64,000 nt of DNA from Coccinella septempunctata (lineage: Eukaryota > Arthropoda > Insecta > Coleoptera > Coccinellidae), in the NCBI RefSeq assembly GCF_907165205.1, contig NC_058193.1:18055521-18119520 (forward strand). Reading direction: 5' to 3'. The position numbers and the translations under genes are program-made. Shown in pieces: positions 32,480 through 44,429 of the stretch (position 1 is its first letter; each line of letters begins with the position of its first letter). The notes below the pieces were generated by a model. It saw only the letters and a program-made list of their open reading frames with translations, was not told the origin of the DNA and did no database searches.

Positions 32480-34860
32480 ACACCCGTCAGTCTACAAGAA
32501 AATTCTCTACATTCCACCTAAATGCACAGTGTCTGTTGAATAAGCTGGTCAACTTGGAGATTCTGCTCAGTTCTTTCAATCCTGACATTGTGAGTGTAGT
32601 CTGTGTGTGTGTGCTTGTGAGTGGTCGTCCAAACAGATGTCTTATATGGTGCTGCCAGGTTATCAGTAGGCTTCCTGCTACTGTAGACCAACTCGAAAAC
32701 ACGAGAGATGTGCTATCTATGTAAAAAAACAATGTTTAAATGCCGTCAAGTTCTCTAGTGAAATGCACTGGGGACTTTGTGCTGTGAAGTTCGAAGTATG
32801 TGAGACTAACTTTGTATACTGAGTGTATATAGATCAACAACTTTTTTTGGGTTGGAACACCTGTTCATATTCATATTCATAAATAAATAAGTAAATAAAC
32901 CTAGGTGGCTCAATTCAGAAATTGTCGGCTCACTAAGAACTTGCGTTCACGTGAGGCCTACTAATTATATAAATTTACGAAAATCTAATATAAACAACTT
33001 CTTGAACGATCCAAACTATAATTCAATAAAAATTTTCTAGGGAAGACAACTAATTTCAACAAAACTGTCTGGAACTTTGTAAATAATGAGTTAGCTCGTA
33101 AAACGATTCATCAACATGTCGATGATGGGATCTTCTCCTATCCACAAAAGGTGGTAGAGGCTGTTGGGGGATACTTTTCGGAGGCTGGTAAATCGACAAT
33201 TAGTAAATATTACGGTGATAACATATCGCATATGTGCACCTGAAATCATTTAATATCCCACAACTTCTTCTTCTTCCCTGTGACCTCCGATGAGGTTGCC
33301 TCTATAATTACTAGCCTTAAGGCTAATTACAGCTTCAGACCAGATATGATCTCAGCCAATTGAAGTATTGAAATTGTTGTGTAAGAATAAGTTTTAGAGG
33401 AAGAAGGTCTGGGTTTTAAACAAAACCACTCTCTCAAAAACAACGCCAACCGGTTTCAACTTTATTTTAAAGTCTTCTTCAGGGCTCAATTAAAGGTCTC
33501 AAATACACTGTCCAATTGAAATTGTTGTTACCATTGATTTCTGAACACATAGCCATTCTCATAAATGAGTCTGTATGCATAGGAACTTCTCCATCCGCTC
33601 TTAAAATGGCAAGAGCCATACCAATTTCCAAAAAAGATGACAATCAGGATATAACCAATTACCGCCCCATTTCTATCTTGAGCCAGCTGTCAAAAATAGT
33701 TGAGAGAGTTGTTCACCGTAGAATGTATGACTTCTTGTCTAAATTCTCATTGCTCGCAAATTGCCAGCACGGTTTTAGACAAACTACCTGCTGTGAATAT
33801 ATTGAATTCGTTCACTCCTGTTTAGACGAAGGTACTCCAGTGGCTGGTATATTCTTCGACCTGTCAAGGGCCTTCGATACACTTTTCAACATGATTTTAA
33901 AGTTGATAAGCTGTACCAACTAGGATTTAGAGGAGTCTTCTTCGAGTGGATAAACAGTTTTCTATCCAACCGTAAAATTTACGTTCAGATTGGTGAATAT
34001 TGTTCCCAAGAATTCTCTGCTGATTTGGGAGTTCCTCAAGGTTCAGTCCTGGGGCCTCTGTTGTTTTTATTCTTCGTTAACGACTTGCCAAACTATATTT
34101 TAGCCTCCATCCTCATTCTTTTTGCTGATGATACTTTGATTGCGGTCAAAGCGAATAATCTGCAAGAGTTCATTGCTCTTTGTGAATCTATCATTCAGTG
34201 TTTTATTGGAATGGTGCCGTCGTAACACTCTGGTTGTAAATTTGGATAAAACTAAGATACTTAGATTCAGTAACTGAATAACTCAAGTTAGTGACTCATT
34301 CGTCGTCATGTAGATCAAAATCTCAAGTGGGGCCATCAGGTTGACTATGTCTGCAAGAAGTTGAATAGCGCCTTTTATGCTATATCCAAACTTAAGAAGG
34401 CCCTTCCAGCTGATGCCCTAATGGGGATATATTATAGAATGGTTTACTGTCACCTATGTTATAATGTGGTTTTATGGGGGTCATCGGTTGAGACGGGCCG
34501 AGTTTTCGTGTGCCAAAAAAAGATCTTGAGACTCATATTCGGTCTGAGACCACTTGACTCCTGTCGTCCACTTTTTCACGATAACAAGATCTTGATATTT
34601 CCGTGTATTTTTATTTTAAACTGCCTCTTATACATTTATCAGAATAGGCTTCTTCTGAAAAAATGTTTTGACTATAATAATTATGACACAAGGCATGGCA
34701 ACAACTTATGCGCATCTAAACACCATACTAAGTACGAGTCAACATCAAGCTTTACAACCATTTGGACAATAATCCCAGATCGATGAACGATGAATGTAAA
34801 GAAATTCAAATATGAAGTGAAAACATTGTTAATTGAGGGTTTCTATTTCGAGGAATACCT
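32480..34860 (+). pseudogene. LINE ORF2 (endonuclease/RT), broken and interrupted
   Basis: The endonuclease start is visible (HLNAQCLLNKLVNLEILL), but most of that domain after 32830 is lost. The connector reads TVWNFVNNELARKTI. RT motifs in order: FPVTSDEVASIITSLKA, then a 134-bp insertion at 33381-33514, then ITNYRPISILSQLSKIVERV, GFRQ, GIFFDLSRAFDTL, and after a frameshift LGVPQGSVLGPLLF and LFADDTLIAV. The thumb follows as KLNSAFYAISKLKKALP with LCYNVVLWGSS. At least five frame breaks are needed to join these. No RNase H is seen. The tail runs into (ATT)7. Confidence 0.85.
33367..33528 (-). mobile_element. 134-bp retro-insertion with 14-bp target duplication
   Basis: ATTGAAATTGTTGT occurs at 33367-33380 and 33515-33528. 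Removing 33381-33514 plus one copy restores the RT reading frame context. On the minus strand the insert contains CCCTGAAGAAG, ACTTTA-AAA-TAAAGT (6-bp helix) and TTGAAACCGGTTGG. The layout equals the hammerhead-like motif of the inserts at 19955 and 57868. It is the non-palindromic member of the set. Confidence 0.62.
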
Positions 34861-35029
34861 CTCAGCTGTATTTGCCTAGGTGTATATATTCTGTCAATAT
34901 TCAGTTTGCCAAACTCGATGTCGATTTCATTTTATTTAATTTTTTTGTATTCTTTCTTTTTCTTCCTCAGACTTATCCTAAGCGTTGTTTCTGATAAAGT
35001 TCATTATTATTATTATTATTATTTATCCA

Positions 35030-36630
35030 AGAATGTACTGAAAATTAAAATCTAAATGTTGCGCTATTTTCAAACCAATGGTTTCCAGAAATTTAAACCA
35101 CTTTTATAGAACTCTGCTAGTCAAAATACATAAGATAGAATCTGCTCTGAATACAGAATTCTCTCCAGAACAGACTCAATATTGGATCTTGCAAGTTGCG
35201 ACAGTGGCGTAGCTTTTGAACCAATGGTAGTTGAGACCACTTTTATTGAACTCATCTCGTTGAAGTATATTAGAAATCACTTGTCCTGCACAAAAATCTC
35301 CTCTGTTAATTTGTAGTCTGAATCCAACGATTCCTTGCAGCTGCTTATTTTACAGAACGCCTGTTTTATTTTTAGATTTAGAGCCAGAAACTTCCTAAAA
35401 TTATTCCAAATAATCGATTGAATAATGTATTCTGTGACTTACTGGTAATTACAAATGATCGAAATGTCAACATGTGATTTATATTCGATAATCACCTCTA
35501 TAAATGAATAGGTCCTTTCTTTTGCATAAAAAGTGTAGCACTTTTCTACACTCGATTTTAGTATTCGTATGCTGATTGAATTTACACCAGTGTAGAGGAG
35601 GTGTAATTTATCTACATTAATTTTCAGAATATAGTCATATATTCATTTTTTCATTTGAATGATGAATGAAAATGAGTTCGATGAATGCTGAAATTGTTGA
35701 GACAGAAGTTGGTTATGATGAATAGTAGTTTCATGGAAAATTGGGACATTTTGTAAATAACGAATGTTTGCGATGTTCCTCATTCTTCTTTCAATTAAGA
35801 AATTATCGACTCTTCCTTCTTTCTACGTTCATCAATCTTTGCTCCACACAACATACCCTTTTCCAGTACGTGCCTGATGCTTTCCAGCTAATAGCAGAGA
35901 GAGTCTCATTAAAACTGCTGTAATTTCTCAAACTATCTAATGTGATGAAAAAAATCAAGGCAAGGTCAGTTGCTCCCACCGTAACTCGATTAGGTCCTAG
36001 CAGCATCCACTAATATAATTTATTTTGCGGGACAAGAAAGCGAACTGAGACATGTTTGCAAAAAGTAAATGACTGGTTTGTGTCCCGCAAGTGTAATTAT
36101 TCTTTGGTAATTTTTCTTCTGAACTAAGTGACTGAGACAACATATCAAATGGTGGCTTCCGCTTTCGAAATGGCCGCTATCATTGCAATCAGAGTCAAAG
36201 TTAATCGGATTTTATAATGAAAGGTTTCAGTGCTCACAAAGGAGTTATATATAGAGGAATTTTATCTGAAGAAAAGGAACAATCGAATACAAACCAACGT
36301 GAAACTAGATTACAAATATGTAATCTCCTAGAGACATGGAAAAATTTCATCCAAATACGTTGTGGCATCCTAATCAAATAATATTTTCAATAATTTTGGA
36401 ATGATTCTTCTGAATATTTTTGAGAGCAATAACAATAAAATAATGATTCGATAAGAATGCAGGAAGGTACTAGTTAGAAATATTTTCATCAAGTGATATT
36501 GAAGGAGGCATGAGATATTCTAACTCGATGATGATAATATAGATCATTGTTGAATATAGAGAGATTATAGTGAGTTGAAGCGAACGCTAGCCTCGGGGTG
36601 ATATGATATTGAAATCTTGAAAATAAGGTA
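35030..36630. other. non-coding, small hairpin
   Basis: No gene recognised. A 66-bp element with 10-bp inverted ends, TTGCGGGACA/TGTCCCGCAA, lies at 36025-36090. Confidence 0.45.
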
Positions 36631-36639
36631 AGAATTTTA

Positions 36640-36900
36640 AGAATTTCAGTAACCCTGACTTCTCAAAACCAGTTATTCTATTAGGGCATTTTTTGTAGGA
36701 GGAAATCCGTAGTGAGATATATTCATATAATAGTTGAGGAGTTGAAAATGGAAGAACTGATGTTGGGGTTTTTATGAATTCCTCTAGGGCATTCGACATG
36801 GTGGACCATCAAATTTTTCCACTTGAACACTCCCTTCAAGTATTATTGACATCTCGGACGGATGTGGAAAATCGAATTCAAGTTGGTAGGTAATAGCCCA
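36640..36900 (+). pseudogene. tiny LINE RT scrap
   Basis: The only clear motif is SRAFDMVDHQIF, the catalytic palm A-box of LINE reverse transcriptases (usually D.SRAFD.VDH), preceded by a GFLK-like piece in another frame. Nothing else of the element is recognisable; 3' and 5' parts are gone. Confidence 0.5.
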
Positions 36901-37690
36901 TAGAGTAAGATTTTAACTTGCGGAATTCAGGTTGGCATTTGGAATGAACACTGGTCCATAGACCAAATAAATATAAGGGTATGGACTGCCGGAAGATATT
37001 TTCAATTTGAGAGTATGAACTGACGGAAGATGTTTTGCATTCTGTATTTTTGTTTATAATCTTAGATCAACAGTTATTGACAAAATACATAATTGTTTAA
37101 ATTTTGAATGATGATTCAATAGCTCTGAATTTGATTATTCCTCATTTCAAATACCTATTTTGCTTTTATTTATATATTAAGAAGTTAAAAATACTTTTCT
37201 AAGTTATTTTCATATCGTGATCGAAAATAGGTAAACAAATTCAAATTGAATCGAATCAAATTTATTCAGGTTAACTATGCTACAATTGGTCTGAATGAGA
37301 CACGTAAGCTAGAGCTTGTGTTGTGTGGCATCATTCAGACATATTTACCATCAAAAACTATTAGACCAGTTACTATTAATTGCAATACTAGGTAATGAAA
37401 AAATAAAAACTAAATATCTATTATACATTTTATATTATACCTACGGATGTACAAACCACGATATCTGGACGCTGGAGAGAGTGGAGGACAACCCCTGAGA
37501 AAGTAGCAAACTGATTAAAATCATTTTATGATTCAAAACAATCTTTCAAATTTTTAAAAATTTTGAGAAACATATAATTTCAAGTACTTTCGCTGTTTTT
37601 TTTTAGTAAGAAATCGCATATGAACCGGTAACCGGTATATAACGTTAACGAATTTTAGTCCCAAATAGGTAATGAATCGCTGAGAGTGAG
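36901..37690. other. non-coding AT-rich stretch
   Basis: No gene or repeat recognised. Confidence 0.4.
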
Positions 37691-37695
37691 ATTTC

Positions 37696-38111
37696 GGCCC
37701 ACAGACGAGCAACTTAGTTGACAACTACGTTGTCAACGAGCTTGTAAACCATGCGAGATTGAAGGAATATCAACCCATAGACATAGAGACATGGACTGAG
37801 CAATGTCAGCATGAAATTGTCTTTTTTATAGAAAGAGAGATCGTCGGGCATTTACCTGTATCTCTTTTTGTTCACATAGAGATGAGTGTGGACCAATCGA
37901 AATTGTAGAAAAAGAAAACTGCATACCCGACGTGCGTTTCTCTCTGTCACTTTTTTTGACCTTATTTCATGCATAGATAGAAAGGGAAGGCACAGTCCAT
38001 ATCTCTATGTCTATGTATCAACCACCAACCGGCCTACAGACGTTCAACTTGGTTGTCAACACGTCGTGTTGACAACAAAGTTGTCAACTAGGTTGCTCGC
38101 TTAAAGCGGCC
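37696..38111. mobile_element. nested foldback element cluster
   Basis: Outer ends share CGAGCAACYTAGTTGACAAC in inverted orientation (from about 37708 and to about 38099), set in GGCC-bearing tips. Inside, 37776-38016 is another inverted pair based on CATAGACATAGAGAYATGG. A third structure, TTGTCAACACG-T-CGTGTTGACAA, lies at 38053-38075. The tip GGCCYAYAGACG or a near form recurs three times (37696, 38026, 38108). It looks like one MITE inserted in or duplicated next to another. No protein is encoded. Confidence 0.6.
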
Positions 38112-38329
38112 TATAGACAATGGTACAATCATTGGCTCGCCGAGACACGCACGTGTCGCATGAGAATGTTCTTTGATTAGCACCGGATACTTCATCATTC
38201 GTAACAGACAAATAACTTTCTAATCTCTAAAAGACACGATTCTTTGAAAAGATTTTCTGTGGAATATGTTCTTTTTTTTTCAAGATTATTTTTATGACAG
38301 ACTCTTAAGTGACATCTAAACCATACCGA

Positions 38330-38545
38330 TGAGTCTTACTCAAACAGCCCCACACACTGAAGCAATATCTACTAACACTCTCCACCAGCGAGTCATACAC
38401 AATCAACATAAGTGTCCTGTCCAAAATATTACCTCAGTTGATAGAATTTGTAGGTTAGTTTTCTCAGTCTTTTCACCATACACTCCACACGCACACCCCA
38501 TTGGAGGAATTGGTCAAGCACCATGCCCAAGTATTTAACTGAGGT
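38330..38545 (-). pseudogene. LINE RT thumb fragment
   Basis: Minus-strand frames read VKYLGMVLDQFLQWGVRVEC, VKRLRKLTYKFYQL and, after a shift, YDSLVESVSRYCFSVWGC. This is the usual 'YLG..lD..L.W..H' to 'Y..lv.S...Y....WG' sequence of Jockey/CR1-type RT thumbs. Only this part remains. Confidence 0.75.
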
Positions 38546-38724
38546 CGTTGTATCAATGCTCTATCAATTCTATTGGGGATCTTTTGTGAACGCTGGGTAT
38601 GTACAAAGGGTGGGCAAAATTCGTTGTCTACTAAAGGGATCTCGAGAACTATAGCAGCTAGAAGAAAACGGACATATTCTCGAGCTCTTTTTTCTTGACT
38701 AACCCAAAACTGGAATCAGATAGT

Positions 38725-39102
38725 TTTGGATGCTGCTAAGATGTATGAGTTCATGATTAGGAATTGTAGGGATTTCATCGAGATGAATTGTCTTAAAATC
38801 TTGTATAATGCGGTTATTCGTTCGAAGTTAGGATATGCAAGTGTGGTGTGGAGACCTATATATGAGTTCCATAAAAGAAAACTCATTTTGTGTTGGCCAA
38901 GATATATTCTCCTCACCAAAGAGAAATTTGGTCCAGTCGGCAATACTATCATTCAGGGAATGTATCTTAGATCATATAAAATTTTTGTTTTTTTGTATTC
39001 TATGCTATTTATTGTTATTTTTTGTATTTGATATTCGCATTGTCCTGTAAATGGACCAACTGTTGGACAATAAAGCTAATATTATTATTATTATTATTAT
39101 TT
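38725..39102 (+). pseudogene. 5'-truncated LINE ending in (ATT)n
   Basis: The reading frame has KMYEFMIRNCRDFIEMNCLKI, LYNAVIRSKLGYASVVWRPIY and EFHKRK, the RT thumb and C-terminal region of LINEs such as Jockey/CR1 relatives. A GACAATAAAGCTAAT segment then leads into (ATT)n at 39079-39102. It is a normal 5' truncation with a microsatellite tail. It lies in opposite orientation to the fragment at 38330-38545. Confidence 0.75.
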
Positions 39103-39103
39103 A

Positions 39104-40192
39104 CTTCCTATAGGAACAAGCGCGAAAACTTTCGGAATGTAATATCATGTTTATCAAAATGTATCTCTGAAATGCTGGATCGATTGCCACCAAATAGGGA
39201 CATTCCACATGGACCAGAGAATGACGTTCAACAAATAATGCCGGTTGCATTTCACCCAGCCAGTTCTATTTCTTCCATAATCCTGTCTGTTGAAACGTCC
39301 CATTATTGTGGAGTAACTTTCAAGTTTTTCAGTATTATCGTTCCAGCACAACGGATGATAAATCTCTCAGTGTTAGAGCTTCTGCTTCCCTGTCATATTA
39401 GGATGATGTATTTTCCGACTTCATGCAATGATTTATCTGATTCGATCCTCATGAGCTTTGGAAATAGAGGGAGTTGTTGCACTACGTTCGAAACTTCAAT
39501 ATACAGTCCATATCGAATTCGATGTATTCGAACAATTTATATTGATGATGTGAAAATGAAGAAGAATCTCATCTTAGTATTTAACCACTTCTGAAACTTT
39601 CATAGAAAAACTATTACTTCTTTAGAAAATAGGTAACAGAAAATAGTGTTATTTTTGTATTTTGACGTTCCTGATACTGAATGTGAAACAACAATCATTT
39701 TAATAGAATATTCAAAATTGAGAGTTTTCATGTCTGGTGCAATAGATGACTTGTTTTTCTAAGTTAAAGTCTTAATATTTCAGATTTCTCATTTATAGAT
39801 GTAATTCCTTCTATCTATATTAATGAAAGAGGATCTATGGTTTACTTCAAAATGCTTTATTGTTCAAACGATCGCACCAAACTGGACAATTCTTTTTTTG
39901 TTGTGTTTATTATTGTTAGGGCAAGGTTTATATAACAAAATATTCCCAGAAAAAAAGGTATTCCTTTTTCTTACGACCAATCGAGCAATCACGATGAGTT
40001 AGTTATTATTATCTACCCTAGAAATAAATCGAATGGCAAAACTAGGTTTGCCGGGTTAGCTAGTTTATAATAAGAAATAAACTGAAAAGTGATTTAATAG
40101 TAATAAGCATAAAAGAAACTACAGGTGATCTACAATATCTGCACAAATATCAATGACAACCATAAGCCTAATTATGAAGTTCATTTTTTATA
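39104..40192. other. non-coding, unassigned frames
   Basis: Long frames exist in both directions (for example 39154-39351 minus) but none resembles a known family, and stops interrupt them. No repeat pair found. Confidence 0.4.
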
Positions 40193-40194
40193 TA

Positions 40195-41992
40195 ACGTGC
40201 GTTCAAAAAAATTCGTCGTCAAGTAGGCTATGGAATTTAGTAGGTTGATTTTCTGTGACTGAACGTAATTCTTTCCTTACATCACACTCATCAGTCATCA
40301 CAGCCAAATGTAAACATTGATGACATTAACCTATTTATCGTAATTTTGTATGAAAAGGCAATTTCTCAGAAAAAATTACTTGCACATTCAATAATGATTT
40401 ATTAGCATTTTTTCATTGAATGAGATTACAAGAATCCAAATAATCTGAGGCGATTGGAAAAATTAACCTGAGTTCATAAGTCAAAGACATGAATCTTGAA
40501 CGAATCGAGTATTATGGTTTTTGTACTCACAATTATGTGAAAAGGTTGTACCTATAACAGTAGGTAATAGAAATAAATCACACTAAGAACCTCAGAATAT
40601 GTTTATTTCTCAATGAATAAAATATTGAATTGACGCTGACAGTGAAAATCCATAACCAGAGGCAGTCTCTGCCATAACTGAAGAAACTGAATTATAGGAT
40701 TTTCATTACAATGAGTTTCACGTTTAAGAGCTCTATATAATTAAAGTAGCTGTTGGAAATGTCCTCCTCTTTGCTCCAAACACTTCTCACATCTTCTTTT
40801 GAGAGATTCAAAGACATTATTCAATATAAAAGGATCATCGTTAATTAGATGAATTTTTTCAATGATCCTCGTCTTGAGTTCGTCCAGATTAGAAATAGGT
40901 GATTGGAAGATAGAATTCTTCAAATGAGGCCATAAGAAGAAATCACATGGTGTAAGATCACACGATCTTGGAGGAAATTCATTTTCAGTATTGAGGCTAA
41001 TGAGTCGATCCTGAAAAATATTCCTTAGTGTAGCCAATGTTTCTGCAGCTGTGTGTGCTCTGGCTCCATCTTGTTGAAAATAACTATATGACCATTCTTC
41101 GAAATTTAATTCAGCTATAAAAGGCATGATAATATCCTCTTTATAGCGTTCTGCTGTTAAAGTTCCGTCAAAGAAAATAGGTCCAACAATTCTTCTCTGA
41201 CTGATAGCACACCAAACTCCAATTTTCTGAGAATGAAGTGGTGTCTCAATGTAAAAATTTTCCGGTTTTTGACTGCTCCACATTCTCATATTTTGGGAGT
41301 TGACATATCCAGAAAGATGAAACCAGGCTTCGTCGGAGAAGAAAACTTTATTCAGGTTATCGATGAATTCGTTTAGAAACCACTGACAGAAGGCCATTCT
41401 ACGAGGGTAATCAACTTCTTCAATCTTCTGATAACATGTCAATCTATAAGGATACAAATTGATGTCTTCTTTCAAAATTGTGTGACATGTACCAACAGAG
41501 ACTCCAGCTAGTTGAGATAAAACCCGAACAGAGGTTCGTGGAGCTTCTGTCATAACATTCTCAACATTTTCGATTAATTCGGGTGTTCTCTTCTTTGGTC
41601 GACCACTTCCTTTTTTTCTTTGAACGCTACCTGTTTCACGAAAAACGCTCACACATCGCGAAACAGTACTCTGGAAAGATTGGTAATCTACAGCAACGTT
41701 GGGATACTCGATCCTGAAGTCGCTGAGACATTTCTCAACAGAATATTTCCACTCGCCTTCTATTTTCTCCCCATTTCTGAAGTAGGATTCAATAATGAAT
41801 GCTTTTTGTACGTCGGTAAAAACCATCTTTATTATTTGCTGGTAATTTTAATTTAACAACAATCCAAAACGCTAACTTGACAGCTAACCTGTAATAATAA
41901 TAGAGCACAAGCTAAGAACTACGTTTAGATACGCAATATCGACGTTTGAAATTCCATAGCCTACTTGACGACGAATTTTTTTGAACGCACGT
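40195..41992 (-). mobile_element. complete DD41D mariner-type transposon
   Basis: Perfect 44-bp terminal inverted repeats (40195-40238 and 41949-41992) start ACGTGCGTTC and are flanked by TA on both sides (40193-40194, 41993-41994). It holds one undamaged transposase gene on the minus strand, about 165 bp from the right end and 545 bp from the left end. It has all parts of an autonomous element. A deleted relative is at 30308-31458. Confidence 0.93.
40741..41826 (-). CDS. DD41D Tc1/mariner-superfamily transposase, intact
   Basis: This 361-residue cut-and-paste transposase should bind the 44-bp ends and insert at TA. The N-terminal half holds two helix-turn-helix units (about 20-75 and 85-135, with GSGRPKKRTPELIENVENV between them, an AT-hook-like GRP linker). 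The catalytic triad is FFSDEAWFHL, YFQQDGARAHTA and SCDLTPCDFFLW. Counting from the Asp of QQD to the Asp of PCDF leaves 41 residues, which separates it from mariner (DD34D) and Tc1 (DD34E). The same spacing is described for rosa-type elements. Start: ATG 41826 with MVFTDVQKAFI, conserved in the deleted copy. Length is normal for the family. No stop or frameshift is present, so activity is plausible. Confidence 0.94.
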   Translation of the reverse strand: MVFTDVQKAFIIESYFRNGEKIEGEWKYSVEKCLSDFRIEYPNVAVDYQSFQSTVSRCVSVFRETGSVQRKKGSGRPKKRTPELIENVENVMTEAPRTSVRVLSQLAGVSVGTCHTILKEDINLYPYRLTCYQKIEEVDYPRRMAFCQWFLNEFIDNLNKVFFSDEAWFHLSGYVNSQNMRMWSSQKPENFYIETPLHSQKIGVWCAISQRRIVGPIFFDGTLTAERYKEDIIMPFIAELNFEEWSYSYFQQDGARAHTAAETLATLRNIFQDRLISLNTENEFPPRSCDLTPCDFFLWPHLKNSIFQSPISNLDELKTRIIEKIHLINDDPFILNNVFESLKRRCEKCLEQRGGHFQQLL

Positions 41993-41994
41993 TA

Positions 41995-43488
41995 GATACA
42001 TTGATATGTTCCTCTAAAACATAAAAAAATTTATGAAACAACAACCATCGCACAGAGGGGTAAATGACAATTCTAGTCGGCCAAAAATATTATAAAACCA
42101 TTTTCTGTTGGTTCAAGACTGTTGATTACGAAAAAAATATCATAAAAAATCTAGGACCTCCGGTATCAATCTTGCGAATAATAAACAATGGGTGAGATAA
42201 TAGATACAATAATTCACCTTAATAATAATTTATTTACGAAACCCAATCATTACCTGATGTGAAATTGATTTATTTCTTCTTAGTCGTCTGATTATTCACA
42301 ACTTGTATAACTGTCCGAATAGAGAAGACTCTGAGGAGTTGTTTGTCATTGGCCTCATGTCAGATAAAAGCGGATTGGAAGTAAGATACCTATGTTACAA
42401 GATTCTCTTGAAAATTTTCGAGCAAAATTTATTCCATGAAGTCTGAAATATTTTTCATAATGTTTAATATTCTTCTGCTGCTCTTCGGAATAATTATCTC
42501 GATTTACTAGACAATTTTCCAAAAATTCCAATTTCTTGTCGAAACTGGTCAACTGCTGGCTATCGCTAAGGTTGAAGAGGTTTTGTTTCATAATCATGGT
42601 CACTACAGATGGTCCTAAAATGACATTTTGCCTTTGACTAATGAAATTAGCTCCATATATAGAATCCATTTTCCGACCTCATTTTGAAATTCCTTGATTC
42701 CTCATTTAGATTAGCTGAAGAAGAAAAATCAATATTTTCCAAAGTGCGGTTATTGACGGCTATTGATTGAAAATTTATCTACTACATAACTTGAACAACC
42801 AATCATGTTAAAATAGTTATCGGGAGTCATCAGGAAGTAGGTATAACAAATGTCTCATCGAATGTTGAAATTCACAATAACAAGAAGCATAAAATAAAGA
42901 GAACCATATATTAATTTTTTTAATGCTGCATCCTCTATTTTAATGAATAACATAACGTTATTACATAGATGCATACCTGGTCTCTCATAATCCATAATGA
43001 GATGGTCTTATATAAGTTTGAGAGGTAAAACAGGAAGCCCTGAACTATGCATTGAAAGAGATATTTTTGATGCGTTAAAAAACTAATGTAATGCAACCGA
43101 CAAGTTCAAACAAAATTTTTTCGCTAATTGATGATCAGGGAAATTGATTCGAATCACCCACTATTCTAATTGACCATTCAGTGCAATTTTCCCATTTCTG
43201 ATGCATTTTTGGAAATTGATTTTTGGCCGGCTAGATAATAACTCTACTCCCCCGATGCATCGGGGGAGGTTAAATACTTAATATTTGTGTAAATATCATA
43301 AATATATCAGATTGCATTATATAGCAGTTTGCTAAAAGTAATCTTTCTGAACAACTGATTTTGTACATTTTCATTTATATGGTCTGAGTGAGTTCTTCAT
43401 CACCATATAACTTAAAAGTAATATTGAAAACAAATCAATATCTTTTTTCTAAGGCACCAGCAACTTACCTACTATAACGGCCGTTTTC
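41995..43488. other. non-coding, one unassigned frame, GC palindrome
   Basis: Minus frame 42355-42669 (104 codons, from MDSIYGANF to IRFYLT) looks protein-like (charged C-terminal half with FLENCLVNRDNYSEEQQKN). A pyrimidine tract ending in CAG lies just upstream, but I cannot assign a family. A perfect 22-bp palindrome lies at 43247-43268. Confidence 0.35.
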
Positions 43489-43489
43489 A

Positions 43490-43635
43490 ATAAACTTATC
43501 TATCCATTGTTTCAGTTACTGAAGATAGAAAAACCATCTGATTTCGTTTCTTTGATCTATCTGTAGATATATTTTAGAATGGTTTCCAATCGTCAGTAAG
43601 CGAAACGATGGATAAATAGGTTTATTGAAAACGGC
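43490..43635. mobile_element. 146-bp MITE
   Basis: Inverted ends GCCGTTTTCAATAAAC (left) and GCCGTTTTCAATAAAC (right, inverted) extend with mismatches to about 45 bp per arm. The interior is short. No clear target duplication. It would form a long hairpin. Confidence 0.7.
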
Positions 43636-44139
43636 TGAAAGAGATTAATAATGAAACTTTTGTAGACATTTAGAACTTATAGGTAGTTATGAAATAATTG
43701 ATCCGTGATACTTACCTCTGGAAGAGACACAAATAGCCCTCCATTATAACGTTCATCCACAAAATAAATCAATAAAGAACCTTTAATGAATTTCAAGCCT
43801 GATTTGATAAAATTTGATCTAGTTTTCTAAGGAATCGAAACGGAACTTTTCAATACGAAACTTGGTAGTTCTGAAAAAAGCTTATTGTGAAAAAATATTG
43901 AAATATCACTAAAACAGACGAGTATTAATCGAAAACAGAACCCAAGTTTATGGAGTTAACCTAACTCTTTGACCAAAACAAAACGATTGAAATGAATCGC
44001 TAGTGCACCGGCAACGTAGCGCACTTTTGCCAACTGAAATTCTGTGAAATTGTCTGCTTTTGTGCGGATTCCAAAGCGGTTATTGTTGGCATGACTGATC
44101 CGCCGTTCATGACATCATTTAATTTTTTCGGGAAATATA

Positions 44140-44340
44140 CTTTGACAGATATAGTGAGTTGGGGATGGACGCGCAGAAGAGTCTGGAGCGAGCACTTGGG
44201 AAGAATGGCGCATAATAAAATAGAACAAATAAAATCGCACGGGATGGTATCCCGGAAAACAGGAGATCCATGAGTAGACCACCTCAAAGATGGGAGAAGT
44301 TGGAAAAAAAGGCTGTGAGCCTAAAACAAGTGGAAGAAAA
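44140..44340 (+). pseudogene. RTE-type LINE C-terminal scrap
   Basis: The frame reads RRRVWSEHLGRMAHNKIEQI then RKTGDP, the 'W.GHv.RM...ri' tail typical of the C-terminal end of RTE-like LINE proteins. Nothing upstream is recognisable as RT, so only the 3' end remains. Confidence 0.55.
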
Positions 44341-44429
44341 GAAAGAAAATGTCAACATTATAATGGGGACTCCCGGACTCCATACAGAAGTTGCAAAATT
44401 AAGTCTGCCGAATATGAAACCCTAATATA

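Larger units (their letters stand above)
31560..35023 (+). mobile_element. decayed LINE with PHD-type ORF1, (ATT)n 3' end
   Basis: Contains a damaged ORF1, a damaged ORF2 and ends in (ATT)7 at 35003-35023 in place of a poly(A). The 5' edge is not defined; it begins just after the right duplication of P-like copy 2. A 134-bp insertion interrupts the RT. The PHD-like ORF1 and the RT motifs place it in the CR1/Jockey group; the exact clade is uncertain. Confidence 0.75.

Noticed and set aside
35003..35023. ATT run as an independent microsatellite
   Set aside because: It is placed at the 3' end of the LINE and is better explained as its tail.
39022..39594. 190-codon plus frame after the (ATT)n tract
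   Set aside because: Its start lies in the LINE tail and the repeat gives a poly-Leu run; no family features. Not supported as a gene.
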